A DNA stretch of 64,000 bases, taken from the NCBI RefSeq assembly GCF_043789415.1, contig NZ_JBDLLW010000003.1, positions 1 to 64,000 on the forward strand. The letters are read 5' to 3'. The notes under the pieces are model-generated. The model was not told where the DNA came from, did no database searches, and worked only from the letters and a program-made list of their open reading frames with translations. This document shows positions 34,153 to 43,214 of this stretch, one piece after another. Every line of letters begins with the position of its first letter. Position 1 is the stretch's first letter. A program made the position numbers and the translations under genes. Source of the stretch: Renibacterium sp043789415. GTDB taxonomy: Bacteria > Actinomycetota > Actinomycetes > Actinomycetales > Micrococcaceae.

Positions 34153-34787
34153 GCCACCTGCGTCGCGGTAAAGGTCAGTTGCACGGTGCCGCTCTGGCCT
34201 TGCAGCGAATTGGCTGTAGCGGCATCCAGCCAGGCCAGCACGCAGAGTGGATCGGTGGCATTCGCGGTCAGCGTTCGCGCCGCGGTGGCCGCCCCGCCGA
34301 TCTTGCCTGAGTAGAGCGCCCCGGTATTGCCCACCATCGAAGGAGTGCAAGTGGCGCTCGGCAGAATCTTGATGTTCAGCCCGGTGCTATCGGTCGCCAG
34401 GGTTCCGCTTCCGCTCACCGCGATCTGATAGCCGAATTTGATGCTCCCGCTGTTCTTCGGCGTCAGCTGCTTCGCGATCGCGGTGCCATTCGGCACCAAG
34501 CCAGTACCCGCCAGATCGCTGAAAGAGAAGTTAACACCGATGCCCACCGCGCCGTCCGCGCCGGATGACCCCTGTCTGAGGGTCAGATCGATGGTCCCCG
34601 CGCTCAGGTTACCGGAGGTCGTGGTCGAGGAATCCTGCCAGGCGGCCAGGCTGCCGACCGCACCCAGCCCGAAGACCATACCGCAGCAGAGCACTAGGCG
34701 CGCCCAGAACCACGCGGACCGTTTGCCGAGGCGTTTAGCGGTGCGTTTCACCCGATCGATCGGCTCGTTGTTCAGCGCTGAGCTCAC
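34149..34787 (-). CDS. SipW-type alternate-signal exported protein (cargo 3)
   Basis: The 212-residue protein has a long basic cytoplasmic lead (VKRTAKRLGKRSAWFW), a hydrophobic stretch (about 30-48), then SLAAWQDSSTTTSGNLSAG, the alternate-signal motif of TasA/camelysin-type proteins cleaved by SipW peptidases. The mature part is Gly/Ser/Thr-rich and beta-predicted, with two Cys (about 150 and 185) that may form a disulfide. Probably a secreted matrix or fibre component; family-level inference. It overlaps both neighbours by 4 bases, so it is translationally coupled. Confidence 0.78.
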   Translation of the reverse strand: MSSALNNEPIDRVKRTAKRLGKRSAWFWARLVLCCGMVFGLGAVGSLAAWQDSSTTTSGNLSAGTIDLTLRQGSSGADGAVGIGVNFSFSDLAGTGLVPNGTAIAKQLTPKNSGSIKFGYQIAVSGSGTLATDSTGLNIKILPSATCTPSMVGNTGALYSGKIGGAATAARTLTANATDPLCVLAWLDAATANSLQGQSGTVQLTFTATQVA

Positions 34788-35434
34788 TCGCTCTCACCCC
34801 CTCGGGCACTGGCTTGGGGACGCCGTCGGGCTAAGCCCCAGGCCAGCCCACCGCCGCCTAGCAGGGCCAGACCGAGGACCGCCGGAAAGAGCACAAATCC
34901 GGTGTTCGGCAGGTTCGGCCCTACCGGACCTGGCGGTTTCACCGGTGAGGTCGAGCCGCCGAGGATGAGGCGCACGTCCACCGGGATCTGCTGTAGCTGG
35001 GTATCATTAGCGGCTTCTGCTCGCAGGCTAATTCGCAGGGTCAGTTTTTCGGCCTTTCCCACCGCGATTTGAGCCAGCAGAACCCCCGGTGCAGAGCTGC
35101 CCGGCACTGCTTGCCACTGGGTTCCCTGGTCCGAGCGCAAACTCAGCTCCACCAGATTTCGTTGGAAGAGCTGCCCCAGGGAGCCCTGCGTCAGCTCCAC
35201 CGAGAGCTTGGCCGCCGAGGTGCCCGCATTCCTCACCCAGAAGCTCGCGGTGACTGAACCGCCCGGCACCAACTTCTCGGTGGGACTGAAGATCGGCCCT
35301 GGGAGCGCCTGTGACCAGGCGACACCATTCGCACTCAGTTCCAATTCACCGCTGGCCTGAGCGGGGGCGGCTGCGGTGATGGACAGCGCGAACAGCGAGA
35401 TGAGTATCAGCGGCAGGATTCGCAGAAGCCTCAT
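34784..35434 (-). CDS. LPNTG-anchored cell-wall protein
   Basis: The 216-residue protein has an ordinary Sec signal peptide (cleavage near AQA-S, residue 28), an extracellular beta-rich domain (about 30-160) with WVRNAGTSAAKL, a Pro-rich stalk (165-174), and a sortase signal LPNTG (175-179) followed by a hydrophobic helix and RRRP tail. It should be covalently attached to peptidoglycan by a housekeeping sortase; none is in the window. Placed between sipW and a cargo gene with 4-base overlaps on both sides, it is a likely wall anchor or docking partner for the cargo proteins. No domain family recognised. Confidence 0.8.
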   Translation of the reverse strand: MRLLRILPLILISLFALSITAAAPAQASGELELSANGVAWSQALPGPIFSPTEKLVPGGSVTASFWVRNAGTSAAKLSVELTQGSLGQLFQRNLVELSLRSDQGTQWQAVPGSSAPGVLLAQIAVGKAEKLTLRISLRAEAANDTQLQQIPVDVRLILGGSTSPVKPPGPVGPNLPNTGFVLFPAVLGLALLGGGGLAWGLARRRPQASARGGESE

Positions 35435-36009
35435 GGACTCACCCGACGCTTCCGGTCGAGGGCAGCGCTGACCAGCATAAAGGCCGCGTAGCCTAGCAAC
35501 AGTGCCACCGCTATCCAGAGCAGCCAGATATGGGCCTCTCCGCTGATCGCGCTGTTGAGATAGCCGGCAAAAGGTACCGAATACCAGAGTTCCCCGCGAA
35601 TCTGCACGGGCCTGACGCTCTCGCTGTCCGGAGCATTATTGGCATCACCCTGGGTGACAAAGCGCAGTTCACCGCCGGTGGTGGCGCTCACCGCGACAAT
35701 CCGGTGCGTCACGACAGCTGGCTCCCCGGACTTGATCTGATAGGTCACCACATCTCCGATCGCCAGATCGGCGGGATCCACTGTTTTCACCACCACTAAG
35801 GTTCCCGGCGGATAGCGTGGTTCCATGGATCCGGTCAGCACAGTATAGGCCTGGGCACCGCTCAGCCGGGGTACCACGATGGTGGCCAACAGCCAGGCCA
35901 ATGCGATCAGGAGCACGAGCCAGGAAAGCACCTGCCAGAACCACCAGAGTGGTCCTTTGAGGCGTGGTCGCCTAGGCCTGACGACGGGTGGCTGAGTGGT
36001 TATGGTCAT
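35431..36009 (-). CDS. sipW: Signal peptidase I, SipW type
   Basis: The 192-residue membrane protease has a basic N-terminus, helix at about 22-47, catalytic Ser61 (TGSMEP), His102 (VTHRIV) and Asp122 (QGDANN), and a second helix at about 158-181. The Ser-His-Asp type, in place of Ser-Lys, is that of archaeal/ER and Bacillus SipW enzymes, which process TasA-like substrates. The ATG overlaps the upstream cargo gene stop (ATGA). A longer open frame upstream lies over the cargo gene and is not coding. Its likely substrates are the three alternate-signal proteins of this operon. Confidence 0.9.
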   Translation of the reverse strand: MTITTQPPVVRPRRPRLKGPLWWFWQVLSWLVLLIALAWLLATIVVPRLSGAQAYTVLTGSMEPRYPPGTLVVVKTVDPADLAIGDVVTYQIKSGEPAVVTHRIVAVSATTGGELRFVTQGDANNAPDSESVRPVQIRGELWYSVPFAGYLNSAISGEAHIWLLWIAVALLLGYAAFMLVSAALDRKRRVSP

Positions 36010-36584
36010 CTCAGTTGATCCGCCCGCCAACTGAAGGTCAGGGCTAGCTGCCCCGCTGCGGCGGCCTGGGTGGCCGACGCTGAAAAACTCACTCGCAAGC
36101 AGAGCAGTGCGTTGCTGGAGGGGTTCAGGTTCTGTGCAGTGCTCAGGCTGGCTGAGCCGGACACTGGACCGTTGTAGAGTTGCGTTCCGCTGGCCGCTGC
36201 TCCATTGACCGGGCATTGGCTCGCTGCGCTGATCGAGACGATACTGATCAGCAGTGCCGCTTGAAAAGCTGTGGATGCCGGGTTTCCGGCGTTCGTGGTG
36301 ATGCCGGTGAGGCCATAACTGAATTTCGTGGTTCCGCCATTGCGGATGGTCAGCGGCGCCTGGACGGCGTCCCCTGGAGCCAGTGCGGTTCCGGTCAGAG
36401 AAGTCAGCAGCGAGTTCTTCACCTGGCTTCCGGCGTCTCCATTGAGCAGAACCAGGTTCCCGGTGCTGACCGTACCGGCATTGATGGAGGTCTGAAATCG
36501 CCACAAAGCGGCCGTACCGGCCCCACCCAGAAGGATGAAGGCCAGTACAGCCGCGATGGACGCGAAAATGAACCTCCGGCGCAT
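36006..36584 (-). CDS. SipW-type alternate-signal exported protein (cargo 2)
   Basis: The 192-residue protein starts MRRRF, has a hydrophobic helix (about 6-25) and the signal GTAALWRFQTSINAGTVSTG, matching the pattern of its neighbours. The mature part is Ser/Ala/Thr-rich beta sequence with Cys in SQCPVNG and LLCLRVS. TasA/CalY-like proteins of this form assemble surface fibres in Bacillus; whether this one does is unknown. It follows cargo 1 by 15 bases and is coupled to sipW. Confidence 0.78.
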   Translation of the reverse strand: MRRRFIFASIAAVLAFILLGGAGTAALWRFQTSINAGTVSTGNLVLLNGDAGSQVKNSLLTSLTGTALAPGDAVQAPLTIRNGGTTKFSYGLTGITTNAGNPASTAFQAALLISIVSISAASQCPVNGAAASGTQLYNGPVSGSASLSTAQNLNPSSNALLCLRVSFSASATQAAAAGQLALTFSWRADQLR

Positions 36585-36599
36585 AGTTTTTATCCCTGA

Positions 36600-37169
36600 T
36601 TACGGGCGGACTTGCTCCAGCTTGAGCGCCAGCCCGTTCAGATTGGCGCTCTGGTTTTCAATGGTTTCATCGTCGGTGCCTGAAGCGTTCGTGCCCTTGG
36701 CGAAGGCAACGGTGATCCCGACGTCGAAGGTGTAGCTGCCGGGGGCGGTGAAGGAGAGCACTCCTGCCGTATTGGTCACCCCGGCTGGCAGGTTAGCAGG
36801 TGCCACCGAAACCGTGACATAAGGCTGCCAGGCAGCCGGAATTGCCGCGTTAATACTGGATTGGTCAATGGTCAACTGCCCTTTGAGGTTCTTTCCATCA
36901 GCCAGGATGGTCAGGCCCTGCGAGAACCGAATAGTATCCCCGGGGACTAATTTGAAGGCGGCTGGATCAATGGCGGGCGCACCGGTGACATCGGAGGAGA
37001 TGTCCTTCCAGGTGCCTGCAGCGCCCAGGGTCAGCTTGAGCTGGCCGGTCTGGACGGTGCCCGCGTCGACGGTTTTGCTGTCCTGCCAGAGCGCGTAGGT
37101 CCCGGCGCCGCCGAGCAACAAGAGCCCGGCAATTCCGGCTGCGACGCCGGCTTTTGCAACTTTGTTCAT
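36600..37169 (-). CDS. Alternate-type signal peptide exported protein (cargo 1), first gene of operon
   Basis: The 189-residue protein has the signal MNKVAKAG plus a Gly/Leu-rich helix, then GTYALWQDSKTVDAGTVQTG. The mature domain has PAIDPAAFKLVPGDTIRFSQ and a long beta-rich body, like the actinobacterial alternate-signal-mediated exported proteins. No Cys. AGGA lies 8-9 bases before the ATG. As the first and separately translated gene (15-base gap to cargo 2) it is likely the most abundant product and a candidate main fibre subunit; inference from TasA operons. Confidence 0.82.
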   Translation of the reverse strand: MNKVAKAGVAAGIAGLLLLGGAGTYALWQDSKTVDAGTVQTGQLKLTLGAAGTWKDISSDVTGAPAIDPAAFKLVPGDTIRFSQGLTILADGKNLKGQLTIDQSSINAAIPAAWQPYVTVSVAPANLPAGVTNTAGVLSFTAPGSYTFDVGITVAFAKGTNASGTDDETIENQSANLNGLALKLEQVRP

Positions 37170-37626
37170 TTTCTTGTCCTCATCGTGTTCTGCTCACCGA
37201 AGCATCTCTTTGAACATACCGCTATCGTTACGACAAAACTATGGTTCCCTTGCAGATCGAGGGTTTCGATTGGGCTACGAATTGCGGCAAAAAGGCGCTC
37301 TCTGCGGCGTTCCGGGCGATTATCCGAGCCAGATCCGGACAGATTAGAAGCAAGCAATCTGCGGGTAGAACAACGAAAAACACGAGGAAAACCGGTTAAC
37401 CCAACGCTATCCAAACCAAAATCCATATTTTTCGGCGAATATATTGTTATTCCTCCCCTTGCAAGGCAGGCTTGATGCTCAAGGTCAGCTTCACAGAGAT
37501 CACGATATTGAAAAACAGCAATCACGCCGCAGCACCAGTGTCTATGATCGGTGACAAGGAATTCGATGAAGATGGGACGGAACAGATGATCCGCCACACT
37601 CTCGCTAGCTCTCAGAGGCCACGCTG
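37170..37626. other. Intergenic control region between the SipW operon and polyamine operon
   Basis: About 457 bases separate two divergent operons. An open frame crosses it on the minus strand but has unusual composition and no ribosome site, so I do not call it. The region near 37400-37460 is A/T-rich (tatttttcggcgaatata), giving room for promoters in both directions. No clear hairpin or palindrome found. Confidence 0.5.
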
Positions 37627-39042
37627 ATGGCTCAGCAAACAGTTTTCGAGCGCCGCAAGCCTCTGGGATCGGTGATCGATCATGCCCTCACCGGCGCCAG
37701 CCGGGAGCCTTTCTGGCTCAGTGATATCGAGCTGGACAGCTATCCGCAGCTGAGCGGTCAGCTCCGCGCGGATCTAGCGGTGGTCGGTGGCGGATACACC
37801 GGGCTTTGGACGGCGTTGCTCGCCAAGCAACGGCACCCCGAGTGGCGAGTTGTGCTACTGGAAGCGAACACCGTGGGCTGGGCTGCTTCCGGCCGGAATG
37901 GCGGTTTTTGTGAAGCCAGCCTGACTCACGGTGCTGATAATGGGGAGAGCCGATTCCCCCGGGAAAACGCCAGACTCAGGGAACTCGGCTATCAGAATCT
38001 CGATGCTATCGAAGCCCAAGTGAACAAGCTCAAACTGGATTGCGACTTCGAACGCACCGGTACAATCTCACTCGCCACCGAGACCTATCAGCTCGACTAT
38101 CTGAAGGGCCCGCACGGTGCCGGAGAAGTCTTCCTGGACCAGGCCGCGATTCAGGCTGAGATCGCTTCACCCAGCTATCTCGGGGGGCTGTGGAGCAAAC
38201 GCGAGGCAGCCATGGTTCACCCCGCCAAGCTGGCTCGCGCACTGGGCCGGGCGGCTACCGCCGCCGGCGTCGAGATCTTCGAGCACTCACGCGTCTCAGG
38301 ACTGAGAAGCGATGCCTCCGAGAGCACGCTCTCTACGTCCTCGGCGAGCGTTCGCGCGACAAAAGTGGCCTTGGGCACGAATGTCTTCCCTTCGCTCTTG
38401 AAGCGCAACGCGCTGATGACCGTGCCGGTCTACGACTACGTTCTGATGACCGAACCGCTGAGCAGGGAACAGCTGGCCAGCATTGGCTGGAACAACCGGC
38501 AGGGCCTGTCAGATCTGGCGAATCAATTCCATTACTACCGGCTCTCCGCAGATCAACGAATCCTCTTCGGCGGCTACGATGCGATTTACCACTACGGGCG
38601 CCGGGTCAATCCTGAGTACGAGAACCGTCCGGAGACCTTCCGCAAGCTGGCCAGCCACTTCTTCACCACCTTTCCGCAACTGGAAGGGCTGCGCTTCAGC
38701 CATCAGTGGTCCGGGGCGATCGACACTTGCACCCGGTTCTGCGCCTTCTTCGGCACCGCCCGGGGCGGCAACGTCGCCTATGCGGCAGGCTTCACCGGTC
38801 TGGGTGTCGCCGCCACGCACTTCGCCGCGGAAGTGATGCTGGACCAACTGGAAGGTCTCAGAACTGAGCGCACTCACTTGCAAATGGTGCGCAGCAGGCC
38901 GTTGCCATTCCCACCGGAACCAGCGGCCTACCTCGGCATTCAAGCCACTCGTTGGTCCCTCGACCGGGCTGATCATCGGCAGGGGCGGAGAAATCTGCTG
39001 CTCAAGGCGCTCGACGCCGTCGGCCTCGGCTTTGACTCATGA
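37627..39042 (+). CDS. FAD-dependent amine oxidase (DAO/PuuB-like)
   Basis: The 471-residue flavoprotein has the FAD-binding VVGGGYTGLWTALLA at residues 52-66, the GWAASGRNGGF loop and a C-terminal AAGFTGLGVAATHFAA segment, as in gamma-glutamylputrescine oxidase and related D-amino-acid-oxidase-fold enzymes. It would oxidise an amine to aldehyde plus H2O2. Context with PotABCD and aminobutyraldehyde dehydrogenase points to putrescine or a related amine, but no gamma-glutamylputrescine synthetase is in the window, so it may act on the free amine or on another conjugate. Start has GAGG about 7 bases upstream. First gene of the operon. Confidence 0.85.
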   Translation: MAQQTVFERRKPLGSVIDHALTGASREPFWLSDIELDSYPQLSGQLRADLAVVGGGYTGLWTALLAKQRHPEWRVVLLEANTVGWAASGRNGGFCEASLTHGADNGESRFPRENARLRELGYQNLDAIEAQVNKLKLDCDFERTGTISLATETYQLDYLKGPHGAGEVFLDQAAIQAEIASPSYLGGLWSKREAAMVHPAKLARALGRAATAAGVEIFEHSRVSGLRSDASESTLSTSSASVRATKVALGTNVFPSLLKRNALMTVPVYDYVLMTEPLSREQLASIGWNNRQGLSDLANQFHYYRLSADQRILFGGYDAIYHYGRRVNPEYENRPETFRKLASHFFTTFPQLEGLRFSHQWSGAIDTCTRFCAFFGTARGGNVAYAAGFTGLGVAATHFAAEVMLDQLEGLRTERTHLQMVRSRPLPFPPEPAAYLGIQATRWSLDRADHRQGRRNLLLKALDAVGLGFDS

Positions 39043-39066
39043 ATCACCAGCAGAAGGGGATGAGAA

Positions 39067-40188
39067 GTGACAGTCCGATCAGATATTGAGCTCTCGGGCC
39101 ACCGGGCCGCTAACGCTGCTTCGGTGGAACTGGATCAGGTCAGCAAGTCCTTCGGCGGGGCCACCGCGATCGATGGACTGAATCTCAGCGTGCAGCCCGG
39201 GGAGTTCCTCTCCCTGCTGGGCCCCTCAGGCTGCGGTAAGACCACGCTGCTGCGGATGATCGGCGGCTTCGAGCACCCGGATTCCGGAGATATCAGAATC
39301 GGCGGTAGCTCCGTGATCGGTCAGCCACCGAACAAACGGCCGGTCAATACGGTCTTTCAGTCCTATGCCCTCTTCCCGCATATGAACGTGGCGGAAAACG
39401 TCGGCTACGGTCTGCGACAGCGCAGGGTGCCTAAATCCGAGATCACCGAGCGGGTGCTCGCCGCGCTCAAGATGTCCCGGCTGGAGAAATTCGCGGACCG
39501 CTCGCCGAGCAAATTATCAGGTGGTCAGCAACAACGAGTTGCTCTTGCCCGGGCGCTAGTGAATCGGCCCAGGGTGCTGCTGCTCGACGAGCCGATGTCC
39601 GCTCTGGACCGCAAGCTGCGCGAAGAAATGCAGCTGGAATTGACGGTATTGCAAGCCGAACTCGGCATCACTTTCGTTTTCGTCACCCACGATCAAGAAG
39701 AAGCGCTCACCATGAGCGACCGGATCGCGGTGATTGACCAGGGCAAGATCCAGCAGCTCGCGGATGCGGAGACGATCTACTCCTCCCCCGCCAACCTCTT
39801 CGTCGCCAGGTTCATCGGGAAACGGAATTTCATTCCGGTCGAACTCGATTCCGGCGCGCTGAACGCCGGTGAGCACAAGCTGCTGCCAGGGCACAGTGTG
39901 GTCGGTACCCCGCAGCAAAAGTGCCTGCTCGCGGTGCGCGCCGAGGATGTCTCCGTGCACTCCACGGCCCCGGCTGCTGGGTTGAACGGGCTGACCGGCA
40001 CCTTGGTGGACATCGCTTACCTCGGTGAGGTGAAGCAATACCTGGTGCGGCAGCCGGGCGGCCTGGAGGTGCTTGCCCGAATGGCACCCTCGCGTACCGA
40101 GGAGCTGCACGCCGGTCAGCGGGTCTGGTGTTCCTGGGCACCACGGGACGGTCAGCTCTTCGCAAACGATGAGGAACCGGTGCGATGA
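39067..40188 (+). CDS. potA: Polyamine ABC transporter ATP-binding protein
   Basis: The 373-residue ATPase shows Walker A LGPSGCGKTTLL (51-62), Q-loop VFQSYALFPHMNV, signature LSGGQQQRVALARAL, Walker B RVLLLDEPMSALD, H-loop VFVTHDQEEA and a C-terminal TOBE domain (about 290-370) typical of PotA. GTG start with AAGGGG upstream. The stop overlaps potD by ATGA. It powers uptake by PotB/PotC. Confidence 0.93.
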   Translation: MTVRSDIELSGHRAANAASVELDQVSKSFGGATAIDGLNLSVQPGEFLSLLGPSGCGKTTLLRMIGGFEHPDSGDIRIGGSSVIGQPPNKRPVNTVFQSYALFPHMNVAENVGYGLRQRRVPKSEITERVLAALKMSRLEKFADRSPSKLSGGQQQRVALARALVNRPRVLLLDEPMSALDRKLREEMQLELTVLQAELGITFVFVTHDQEEALTMSDRIAVIDQGKIQQLADAETIYSSPANLFVARFIGKRNFIPVELDSGALNAGEHKLLPGHSVVGTPQQKCLLAVRAEDVSVHSTAPAAGLNGLTGTLVDIAYLGEVKQYLVRQPGGLEVLARMAPSRTEELHAGQRVWCSWAPRDGQLFANDEEPVR

Positions 40189-41396
40189 AGCAGCGTCGAG
40201 CCGCGAGCTTTCAAGCGCCGCAAAAAACGCACCAACCGGGTCAGCTCAGGGCCCTGGTGCCGGAAGAACTTCAGCGCCGGCTGAGCTCTCCGGCTTTCAG
40301 CAGACGAGCGCTGCTGGCCGGCTTCGGCATCGTGGGAACAGCGGCACTCACCGGCTGCCACGCCAATGGCTTCGCCGCCTCAGCCCCAGCCGACGGAGCT
40401 TTAGAAGGCACTCTCAATATCTATTCCTGGGGCGATTACGACGATCCGGCGAACCTCGAAAAGTTCGGCGAGCGCGGCGTCCAAGTGCAAACCGACAGCT
40501 TCGCCTCGAATGAGGAACTGATCGCGAAGCTGGGTGCCGCCCGGGGCACCAGCGGGTACGACATCGTGGTCCCCACCAGCACCTATCTTCCGCTGCTGAC
40601 CGCCAATGGCCTCTTGCAGAAGCTCGAACTGGACCGGATTCCCAATATCAAGCAGCTGGCCGCCGATTTCCGGGACACCATCGCAGACCCCCAGAGCAGT
40701 TACGCGGTCTGCAAGAACTGGGGTACCACGGGATTCATCTACGACACCACGGTGATCAAGCGTGAGCTGCGCAGCTGGGCGGATTTCCTGGACGCCGCGC
40801 AGCAGGAGGCCAGCAAGAATGTCTCGATGCTGGACGACGCCGGAGAGATCGCCGCGGTCTATCTGGCGGCTCATGGCCACGACATCCGGACCATCGATCC
40901 GAAGCTCATCGAGGCCTGCACCGACTATATGGTGAACCGTCTGGCGGAACATCTCCGGGTCTTCAACTCCACTCCCGCGGATCTGATCGTGCAGGGTTCG
41001 ATGGCGCTGCTGCAGGCCTATAACGGCGATGCCCGGCGAGGCCTGCTGGATTCCGACGATCCGGATCGCTGGAAATGGGTCTACCCCACTCCGACCTCGA
41101 ACCGGTGGATGGATACCTGGGCCATTCCGGTGGGTGCTCAGCACCCGGACTCCGCCTATGCGTTCATCGACTTCATGCTCGATCCAGAAGTGGCCCTCAA
41201 GGAGGTCGACTACATCGGCTATTCCACCGGGCTGAACGGCCAGCAGCAACTGGCCGAACAGGCTGAGCTGGACCTCGTGGAACTGCTCTACCCGCCCGCG
41301 GACGTGGTAAAGCGGATGACCGTGCTGACCACCAATGAAGCCAGCGAGTCCTGGATCGACATGCTGGGTCAGATGCAAGCAAAGGCGGGAGCATAG
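40185..41396 (+). CDS. potD: Spermidine/putrescine-binding lipoprotein
   Basis: The 403-residue solute-binding protein carries a twin-arginine-like SRRALLAGFG signal with a lipobox LTGC (Cys58), so it is probably exported and lipid-anchored outside the membrane. The mature part opens with LNIYSWGDYDDPANLEKF and has PTSTYLPLL, NWGTTGFIYDT and the YPPADVV region of PotD-like proteins. The exact ligand may be putrescine or spermidine. It ends one base into the GTG of potB. Confidence 0.9.
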   Translation: MKQRRAASFQAPQKTHQPGQLRALVPEELQRRLSSPAFSRRALLAGFGIVGTAALTGCHANGFAASAPADGALEGTLNIYSWGDYDDPANLEKFGERGVQVQTDSFASNEELIAKLGAARGTSGYDIVVPTSTYLPLLTANGLLQKLELDRIPNIKQLAADFRDTIADPQSSYAVCKNWGTTGFIYDTTVIKRELRSWADFLDAAQQEASKNVSMLDDAGEIAAVYLAAHGHDIRTIDPKLIEACTDYMVNRLAEHLRVFNSTPADLIVQGSMALLQAYNGDARRGLLDSDDPDRWKWVYPTPTSNRWMDTWAIPVGAQHPDSAYAFIDFMLDPEVALKEVDYIGYSTGLNGQQQLAEQAELDLVELLYPPADVVKRMTVLTTNEASESWIDMLGQMQAKAGA

Positions 41397-42337
41397 TGGC
41401 GGGTTCGGCACAAAAAGCCTTCAAGCGCCGCGGCGATGCCTATTTGGCTTTTCCGACCTGGGCGTTCCTGCTCTTCTTCTTCCTGCTGCCGATCGGTTTG
41501 GTGCTCTGGTACAGCTTTGGCCAGAAACCTGATGTGTTCACCGCGCACGACAATTCGGTATTCAGCTTCAACCGCTACGCCGAGGCCTTCAACGAGACCT
41601 TCTTGCAGACCTTCTGGAACACCCTGGGCATCGGCGTCACCGGTACGGTGCTCTGCCTGCTGATCGCCGTGCCGTTCGCCTACTGGCTCGCGATCAAGGC
41701 ACCCGGCTGGTTCAGACCGCTCGGCCTGGCCCTGGTGCTGGTGCCGTTCTGGACCAACTTCCTGGTGCGCACCCTGGGCTGGCAGATCCTACTGGCACCC
41801 GAGGGTCCGGTCTCCAATTGGTTGCAGCAGCTCGGTCTGACCTCCTCGCCGCTGGATCTGCTTTATACCCGTGGCGCCGTGCAACTGGGCGTGGTCTACA
41901 ACTATCTGCCCTTGATGATCCTGCCGCTCTATGTCGCCATCGACCGGGCCGGACCGGCGCTGCGGGAAGCGAGCCGCGATCTGGGAGCCAGTAGATTCCG
42001 TACCTTGTTCACCGTGACCCTGCCATTGGCGGCTCCCGGCATCGCCTCGGGGTCCCTGTTGGTCTTCATTCCGCTGATGGGTGACTATGTGACGGCTTCG
42101 GTGCTCGGCGGAGCGCAGGGCAATATGGTCGGTCAGCTGGTGGCCAATCAATTCAATGTGGCGCAGAACTGGGCGCTTGGCTCCGCGATGGCGGTGGTGC
42201 TGATGATGTTCATCGCGGCTGCGGTCGCCGTCGCTGGCGTCCTCACCCTGAGCATCCGCTGGTTGATCCGCAGGCGTCGCCGAATCGATCTCAGCGGCTT
42301 GGAGCCCACGACCACATCAAAGGGGGCACAACGATGA
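41396..42337 (+). CDS. potB: Polyamine ABC transporter permease
   Basis: The 313-residue inner-membrane permease has six helices, with FWNTLGIGVTGTVLCLLIAVP and the ATPase-docking loop EASRDLGASRFRTLFTVTLP (EAA motif). PotB type by sequence and position. The GTG shares its G with the TAG stop of potD; the end overlaps potC by ATGA. Confidence 0.92.
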   Translation: MAGSAQKAFKRRGDAYLAFPTWAFLLFFFLLPIGLVLWYSFGQKPDVFTAHDNSVFSFNRYAEAFNETFLQTFWNTLGIGVTGTVLCLLIAVPFAYWLAIKAPGWFRPLGLALVLVPFWTNFLVRTLGWQILLAPEGPVSNWLQQLGLTSSPLDLLYTRGAVQLGVVYNYLPLMILPLYVAIDRAGPALREASRDLGASRFRTLFTVTLPLAAPGIASGSLLVFIPLMGDYVTASVLGGAQGNMVGQLVANQFNVAQNWALGSAMAVVLMMFIAAAVAVAGVLTLSIRWLIRRRRRIDLSGLEPTTTSKGAQR

Positions 42338-43185
42338 AACAACGCACCGATCCGATCAAGCTTCTGCTGGCCGCGCTGAGCATCTTGGTGTTCCTCTTCT
42401 TGTTCCTGCCCATCGTGGTCATCCTGATCTACTCCTTCAACAATGGAACGCTGCTCGCAGCCTGGAACGAGTTCGGCTTCGACGCCTATGCTGCGGCGGC
42501 TAAGAACTCGGTGATCCGCGGTTCGGTGATCACATCGCTGCTGGCAGCCGCCGGCTCGGCGCTGCTGGCCACCGTGCTGGGCACCCTGGGCGGCTTGGCA
42601 CTGGCTCGGGCGAAGTCGCAAAAGCTCTGGGTGATTCTGCTGACCGCGATTCTGGGTCTGACCATGGTGACCCCGGAGATCGTCGACGCCGTGTCGATCC
42701 TGCCGTGGTTCGTCACCCTGGGCACCGATCTGGGCATCAGCCCGCTCAATAACGGCCTGGTCCGCCTGGTGATAGCGCACACCGTGGTGGCGATCGCCGT
42801 GGTGACCTTCATCGTGCGAGCCAGGATGAAGGGCATCGATGCCTCCCTGGAAGAGGCCGCGGAAGATCTCTATGCGAGTAAATGGCACGCCTTCTGGCAG
42901 GTGACTTTCCCGATCGCGGCCCCAGGTATCCTCGCCGGAGCCCTGATGTCCTTCACGATCAGCCTGGACAACACCATCGTCTCCAGTTTCGTACAGGTCC
43001 CCGGCAGCACTCCCTGGCCGGTCTACATCTTTTCCTCGCTCAAAGTGGGCTTGAAACCCGAGGTCGCCGCGGTTTCCGCGGTGATGTTCGTGCTCACTCT
43101 GCTCGCCCTCGCCGTGGTGGCTTTGGTGCTGCGGCGCAGTGGAGAATCGAGCAAGGACATCGCGGCCACCATGACCGGTGGCTGA
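42334..43185 (+). CDS. potC: Polyamine ABC transporter permease
   Basis: The 283-residue permease partner of PotB, with six helices and the docking loop LEEAAEDLYASKWHAFWQVT. SFNNGTLLAAWNEFGF near the start is a PotC signature. Ends 29 bases before the dehydrogenase gene, which has its own ribosome site. Confidence 0.92.
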   Translation: MKQRTDPIKLLLAALSILVFLFLFLPIVVILIYSFNNGTLLAAWNEFGFDAYAAAAKNSVIRGSVITSLLAAAGSALLATVLGTLGGLALARAKSQKLWVILLTAILGLTMVTPEIVDAVSILPWFVTLGTDLGISPLNNGLVRLVIAHTVVAIAVVTFIVRARMKGIDASLEEAAEDLYASKWHAFWQVTFPIAAPGILAGALMSFTISLDNTIVSSFVQVPGSTPWPVYIFSSLKVGLKPEVAAVSAVMFVLTLLALAVVALVLRRSGESSKDIAATMTGG

Positions 43186-43214
43186 GCACCGAGATTCTGA
43201 GGATCGGAGAAGCC

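Noticed and set aside
36010..36504. Upstream extension of sipW across cargo 2
   Set aside because: The peptidase homology begins at the ATG at 36009, which overlaps the cargo 2 stop; cargo 2 in another frame has the convincing protein features.
37166..37597. 143-aa minus-strand frame upstream of the SipW operon
   Set aside because: Odd composition, Cys/Arg-rich, no ribosome site, and it covers the promoter region of two divergent operons.
42882..43214. Upstream extension of the aldehyde dehydrogenase frame into potC
   Set aside because: The extension is antiphase to potC and unlike ALDH; GGAGA before the ATG at 43215 fixes the start.
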